From the NCBI GenBank assembly GCA_037074615.1, contig CM073560.1:5773501-5837500 (forward strand): 64,000 nucleotides of DNA. Direction: 5' to 3'. Shown piece by piece: positions 60,195 through 64,000 of the stretch. The translations under genes and the position numbers were made by a program. Source of the stretch: Leucaena leucocephala (lineage: Eukaryota > Streptophyta > Magnoliopsida > Fabales > Fabaceae). How positions within the stretch are numbered: position 1 is the stretch's first letter; every line of letters begins with the position of its first letter. The notes under the pieces are model-generated. The model saw nothing but the letters and a program-made list of their open reading frames with translations, was not told the origin of the DNA and did not search any database.

Positions 60195-60712
60195 AGGTTT
60201 TCTTTATTATTATTCAATAATACTTCTTAATGTTGTGTATATAAAAGCACAAAGGTCATTCATTCTCTGCCATATTCATATATTCTTTTCTCTTTATATT
60301 TTAAAAATTTTATACACCAAACATATACCACAAAAAACTAGTACTTGTCCATTTTTTTGACATGGGATATATGACAAATGTAAACATCTAATTTTATTTT
60401 ATTTAAAGAACTGTTAAAATAGTTACCCACGGAATTAATGGGTGAAATAGTGTCACTAATCTAAAAAATTGGTAAAGACCTGGATTTCCCCCTGACGGGA
60501 TGTTCTTGTGTATTTAAGTAAGCTGGCTTTCCCATTTAAATAGCCAGCTTCTGTCTGGCCAAAAAAACCCAATAGCCATCTTCTGGGAAAGGGTTCGCCA
60601 CCTTACTTAGATGTCCCTCAACTCAACTGGTATTAGAATTAGCGATCTGCAGCTCCAGAAAGAGCTATCTAAGGGAGCCAACTCTAGAATTTTGACCAGC
60701 AAGAAAGTCAAG

Positions 60713-61017
60713 TGTTATGAAATTTACGCATATATAAGCAGTTACTGTAGCATATATAAGCAGTTACTGTAGCATATATGCACATATGCGCATATGCCTT
60801 CATTACTTACGGTAATTCAATAGCAAACCTATAAATAGTGAATCCTATAACTGATTGGGGTGTGCATAATGTTGAGAGTGGAATAAACATGTGATTCTCT
60901 GATTTCTTTCCGTATCCTTCCTTCTTTCTTCTCATTTCCTTCTGTTCTGTTCCTTTTCTTCTTTCGGTTTCCCTCTTCTTTCTTTAATTCTTTCATTTCT
61001 GGGCTTCTACCGCATCA
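60713..61017 (+). repeat. 5' LTR of the young element
   Basis: 305 bp with a TATAAATA box at 60830-60837. The second 22-bp copy of CATATATAAGCAGTTACTGTAG is absent from the 3' LTR. The 3' third is strongly pyrimidine-rich. Confidence 0.92.
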
Positions 61018-61082
61018 GTGGTATCAGAGCACTCTTTCCTTGGACTCTCCCCTGTGCGACGCTAAATGGAAAAAAATGACAG

Positions 61083-62579
61083 TTGAATACCAGATTGAAT
61101 ACGCATCAGTGGACTGCAAGAAACCGTCGGCAAGAAAGTGCAAGAACGATGGACTGCAGGCTACAGAATGTGGAGCAGCAATTGTTTAAGGTAGATGACC
61201 TGCAAGAAACGATATTAGGCTTCCGAGAGGAAATGCAGATGATGGGATGCTCTATTCGTCAAGAGCTACAGACCTTGTCGCAGGAGATGCGTGATATGGT
61301 TTAGGGTGCGCCTCATCGTAACGGCCACCCGAGGAATGAGGACGATAGTGACGAGAGGCGTCAGGTTCGTCTACCTAGAATGGAATGCCCAAGATACGAG
61401 GAGCCCATGACAGAATTAACGCATATCAGACAGACGGAGTCGCTGGAAGAATTCAACGTGCGCTTTGACTCAATCGCGGCCAGGCTTGATTTGTCTGAGT
61501 CGTATCTGGTAGAGGCGTACGTGGGAGCGCTGAAGGAAGAAATAGCCGAATCAGTCCGATTATTTGATCCCAGGACTCTGCTGGAGGCGCGACGCATGGC
61601 CAGAGTGCAAGAAATCTCTTTGCTGTGGCGGAGCAACAAGAAAATGGTCCTACCGAACAAGAACGAACCCCAAGAAAAATTTCCAGAACCCCAAGAATGT
61701 ACCGTAATGCAAGAAGGATGCGTTGATGGAGGTTCGTCGCTTCCGTCGAATACAGAGGTGGAGAGTATGGAAATGGAAATCACGTCTGGAATTAATAGGT
61801 CTTGGCGTTTCGATTCTGCTGGAGGAGTTTCAAAAAGCACTTCTCCTGTTTCAAGCTCTGTTTCGTCCAGTATAGGTTCAGCTTCTTCAAGTCCATCGAG
61901 CATCGCCTCTGTATTAACCAGAAAATCCTTTGAAGATGATGGAGGTTCTGGGCCAGCGACTTTAGGAGCCATATCTATTTTTGTTTGTGATTTTCGCAAC
62001 TTGGGAGCATGGGAGGGTGCGAAAATCATTTCTGAATTCAACGGTTCTTCAATCTTTAAGAAACAGACACCATATGAAAGTGGGTCCTGGTTGGTGATAT
62101 TCAGAATGATCGGGTTTCCTAATTTCCTTATCTCCAGCACTGTTCAACCTGCTGCAACTATTATTCTTTCATGTATTGGGTTACAGTTGGCTACCACTTT
62201 CTTTAAGTGGCAGAAGTACTGTGGAAGTCCAGTAAATTCAGTAAGACCATATGGGCATATGGGCTTAGAAGATGGCATTGGGGAGGAAAACCCAACAGAA
62301 TTACAATTGGGCTTTACAATTCCTTTGGGTGCTATTAACTATGGGTCATTTCAGAAATGGGTTTCATTACTAAACTTCTCCCCAACAAGGATTCTAATGC
62401 TAGAATGGTTTAAAGGAGAATTAATTACAATGCTTTTTGGGAGGATTTGTTCGTTAAGTAGGAAAAAAAAAAAAGGAAATGAAGTGCAATGCCAAATCAC
62501 AGAGAGCTTTTCTCCTACTAGCAGAAGCTGTTGTCAAAATTTAAAGCCTATGTGTTGCTTTCAGATTTGTATTTTTTGA
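61083..62579 (+). CDS. Gag-fusion reading frame with one in-frame TAG
   Basis: One frame stays open from 61083 to 62579 except for a single TAG at 61302-61304. The first part (LQNVEQQLFKVDDLQETILG...) is predicted coiled coil. After the TAG it runs to LPRMECPRYEEPMTELTHIRQTESLEEFNVRFDSIAARLDLSESY and LLEARRMARVQE, the C-terminal half of a plant Ty3 Retrotrans_gag domain. The middle of that domain is missing between ECPRY and EEPMTEL, an in-frame internal deletion. From about 61615 on, the 320-residue tail has no gag, zinc-knuckle or pol motif; it includes a Ser-rich part (SSSVSSSIGSASSSPSS) and ends just before the polypurine tract. The frame begins with TTG, not ATG; a probable ancestral ATG at 61066 is out of frame by one base. 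From the ATG at 61380 the product is 399 aa. Confidence 0.65.
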
Positions 62580-62625
62580 TCTTGCTTGATCCTTGGGGGC
62601 AAGGATCTCTTTGGGAGGGGGGTAT

Positions 62626-62908
62626 TGTTATGAAATTTACGCATATATAAGCAGTTACTGTAGCATATATGCACATATGCGCATATGCCTTCATTACTTA
62701 CGGTAATTCAATAGCAAACCTATAAATAGTGAATCCTATAACTGATTGGGGTGTGCATAATGTTGAGAGTGGAATAAACATGTGATTCTCTGATTTCTTT
62801 CCGTATCCTTCCTTCTTTCTTCTCATTTCCTTCTGTTCTGTTCCTTTTCTTCTTTCGGTTTCCCTCTTCTTTCTTTAATTCTTTCATTTCTGGGCTTCTA
62901 CCGCATCA
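62626..62908 (+). repeat. 3' LTR of the young element
   Basis: 283 bp, identical by eye to the 5' LTR apart from lacking one 22-bp repeat unit. TATAAATA is at about 62721-62728. Confidence 0.92.
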
Positions 62909-62913
62909 TCAAG

Positions 62914-64000
62914 TGAATGTCAACAAACTGTAGTTTGGACATTGGCGTTTTAAGGCAGCGAATTGATGGAGATCAAATTGGTATACGATGCCTAAATCCC
63001 ACATTGAGTAATGTGAAATGCTCTAATGGTGTTTAAATGAATTGGTTCCTCCCTATTAATAAGTAACTATTGGAATAGGCTTCCCACCTTACATGGGTGC
63101 CAATCAACAAGCAAATTGGTACTTAAAGTTTACAAGAGTCACAGACCACTAATCATCTACACAGCTCATTATTTCTGATAAAACATAGTGAACAATTAGG
63201 AAAATAAAGGCACTTAAGCTATATTATGCAACATTTGAGAAGGTTTTTCCTGACAATACTAAAATAGGCAGTCCACTGTATACATCCTACATATTATCAC
63301 TTAAAAGCATGTGATCATCCAGACAGGCTCCAAGTTTTATCTTATCAAGATAGGGAATCCTTGTACTTTGTCAAGCAATTTAACTACATGTAATTATTCT
63401 GATAATCTAGATTAAATGCCCAAGAAGTGTTGTCTTATAAAGAGTTTCATAAGTGATTATTAGATTTTTTTACCTTTTGTAGCAAACCGCCCAATATCTG
63501 AAACCACATTGGAAACCACATTGGACTCTGACTAATTTGGATTCAAGCTACGTCAGACCCCAAAACCCCAGCGGCCGTGGGAACCTTGTGCTTAATAGGC
63601 TAAAACCCCTTTCACTAAAACCAATGCTCATTGATAGTGATAAGTAGATTTTATACATTTAAATAGGTATATTTTTGGAATTATAATTGGTAAAATAAAT
63701 ATTATATGCCAATATAATTGATTTTATTCCTTTTCTTTTCCACACTTATTTGCTGACTGACGAATGATTTTTTTTTTTTTATGCAACTTGGCATAGAGGT
63801 AACATTTATAAATTATTAAACAAAGGCTTTTGAGAGGGAAATCAAATATTTCATCAAGAGGCAGCTAGAACTTAGTCTAGAGCACTTCTGGAGCATTTTC
63901 GAGGAGGGATTTCAAGGAGAAGGCCAAGGGACAAGGTGAATCAAGAAGAGATCAATGGAGAACACCATTCCTGGCAATCAATCCACAATTTTCCTTTCCT
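62914..64000. other. Right-edge region beside MPP-alpha
   Basis: No exon could be assigned. The sequence is ordinary non-coding DNA with AT-rich patches and a T homopolymer at about 63,768-63,780. If MPP-alpha continues to the right, this is part of its intron. Confidence 0.4.

Larger units (their letters stand above)
60713..62908 (+). mobile_element. Young non-autonomous LTR retrotransposon with a gag-fusion ORF
   Basis: The 5' LTR is 60713-61017 (305 bp), the 3' LTR 62626-62908 (283 bp); both start TGTTATGAAATTTACG and end CTACCGCATCA. The 5-bp duplication TCAAG flanks the element (60708-60712 and 62909-62913). The primer-binding site TGGTATCAGAGC (61019-61030, initiator tRNA-Met type) follows the 5' LTR, and a GGGAGGGGGG polypurine tract (about 62613-62622) precedes the 3' LTR. 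By eye the LTRs are identical except for one 22-bp tandem duplication in the 5' LTR (unit CATATATAAGCAGTTACTGTAG), so insertion is recent. Inside is a Ty3-type gag fragment fused to sequence of unknown origin; protease, RT and integrase are absent. Confidence 0.92.

Noticed and set aside
63470..63500. Candidate small MPP-alpha exon (AG...GT on the minus strand)
   Set aside because: It encodes only about eight residues that only loosely resemble the Gly-rich block of MPP-alpha; without neighbours it cannot be supported.

Overview
The window is nuclear DNA of a flowering plant, almost certainly a core eudicot. It shows GT-AG introns, AT-rich intergenic DNA, plant-type profilins and Derlin-1, and many plant transposon families (chromovirus-size Ty3 LTRs, Ty1/copia, RTE LINE, PIF/Harbinger, hAT and Stowaway MITEs, tRNA-type SINEs). 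Nothing seen is bacterial or viral, and no CRISPR array or operon is present. The species cannot be named from the sequence.

Layout. 1-4973: the right part of a PIF/Harbinger-like DNA transposon. It carries a frameshifted Myb/SANT-like accessory gene (minus strand) and is interrupted by a 2,028-bp solo LTR with a perfect 5-bp target duplication. 6.9-7.3 kb: two adjacent SINEs of different families, just upstream of DER1. 7652-10809: Derlin-1, seven exons. 12502-14126: profilin, pollen-type length (133 aa). 14.57-23.64 kb: a decayed Ty1/copia polyprotein on the minus strand, split in its reverse transcriptase by a second solo LTR (2,843 bp, perfect TSD). That LTR holds a tandem series of covarying hairpins near its 3' end. 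28444-30119: a second profilin of vegetative-type length (131 aa). 30-39 kb: AT-rich intergenic DNA with an inverted SINE pair. 39265-40131: an OXS3-like stress gene. 42.9-43.7 kb: a hAT-type element with 8-bp TSD. 44699-54008: arginyl-tRNA synthetase, 18 exons on the minus strand, with an RTE LINE fragment in one intron. 58687-59818: the last five exons of mitochondrial processing peptidase alpha (minus strand). Beside them lies a young, gag-only, non-autonomous LTR retrotransposon (60713-62908).

How the genes relate. They are housekeeping genes, not a pathway: ER-associated degradation (DER1), actin dynamics (two profilins), oxidative or heavy-metal stress (OXS3-like), organellar and cytosolic translation (ArgRS) and mitochondrial presequence cleavage (MPP-alpha). 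The order DER1 - pollen-type profilin - vegetative-type profilin, all in one direction, matches the Arabidopsis block At4g29330-At4g29340-At4g29350 as I recall it, so this is an old microsyntenic block that retroelements have enlarged.

All exon models were built by hand from splice sites, reading frame and family recall. The summed coding lengths are multiples of three for DER1, both profilins, OXS3-like, ArgRS and the MPP-alpha fragment, which supports the boundaries. The observations most worth following are the four covarying tandem hairpins inside the second solo LTR, the recently inserted gag-fusion LTR element, and the two-start (organelle/cytosol) architecture of ArgRS.
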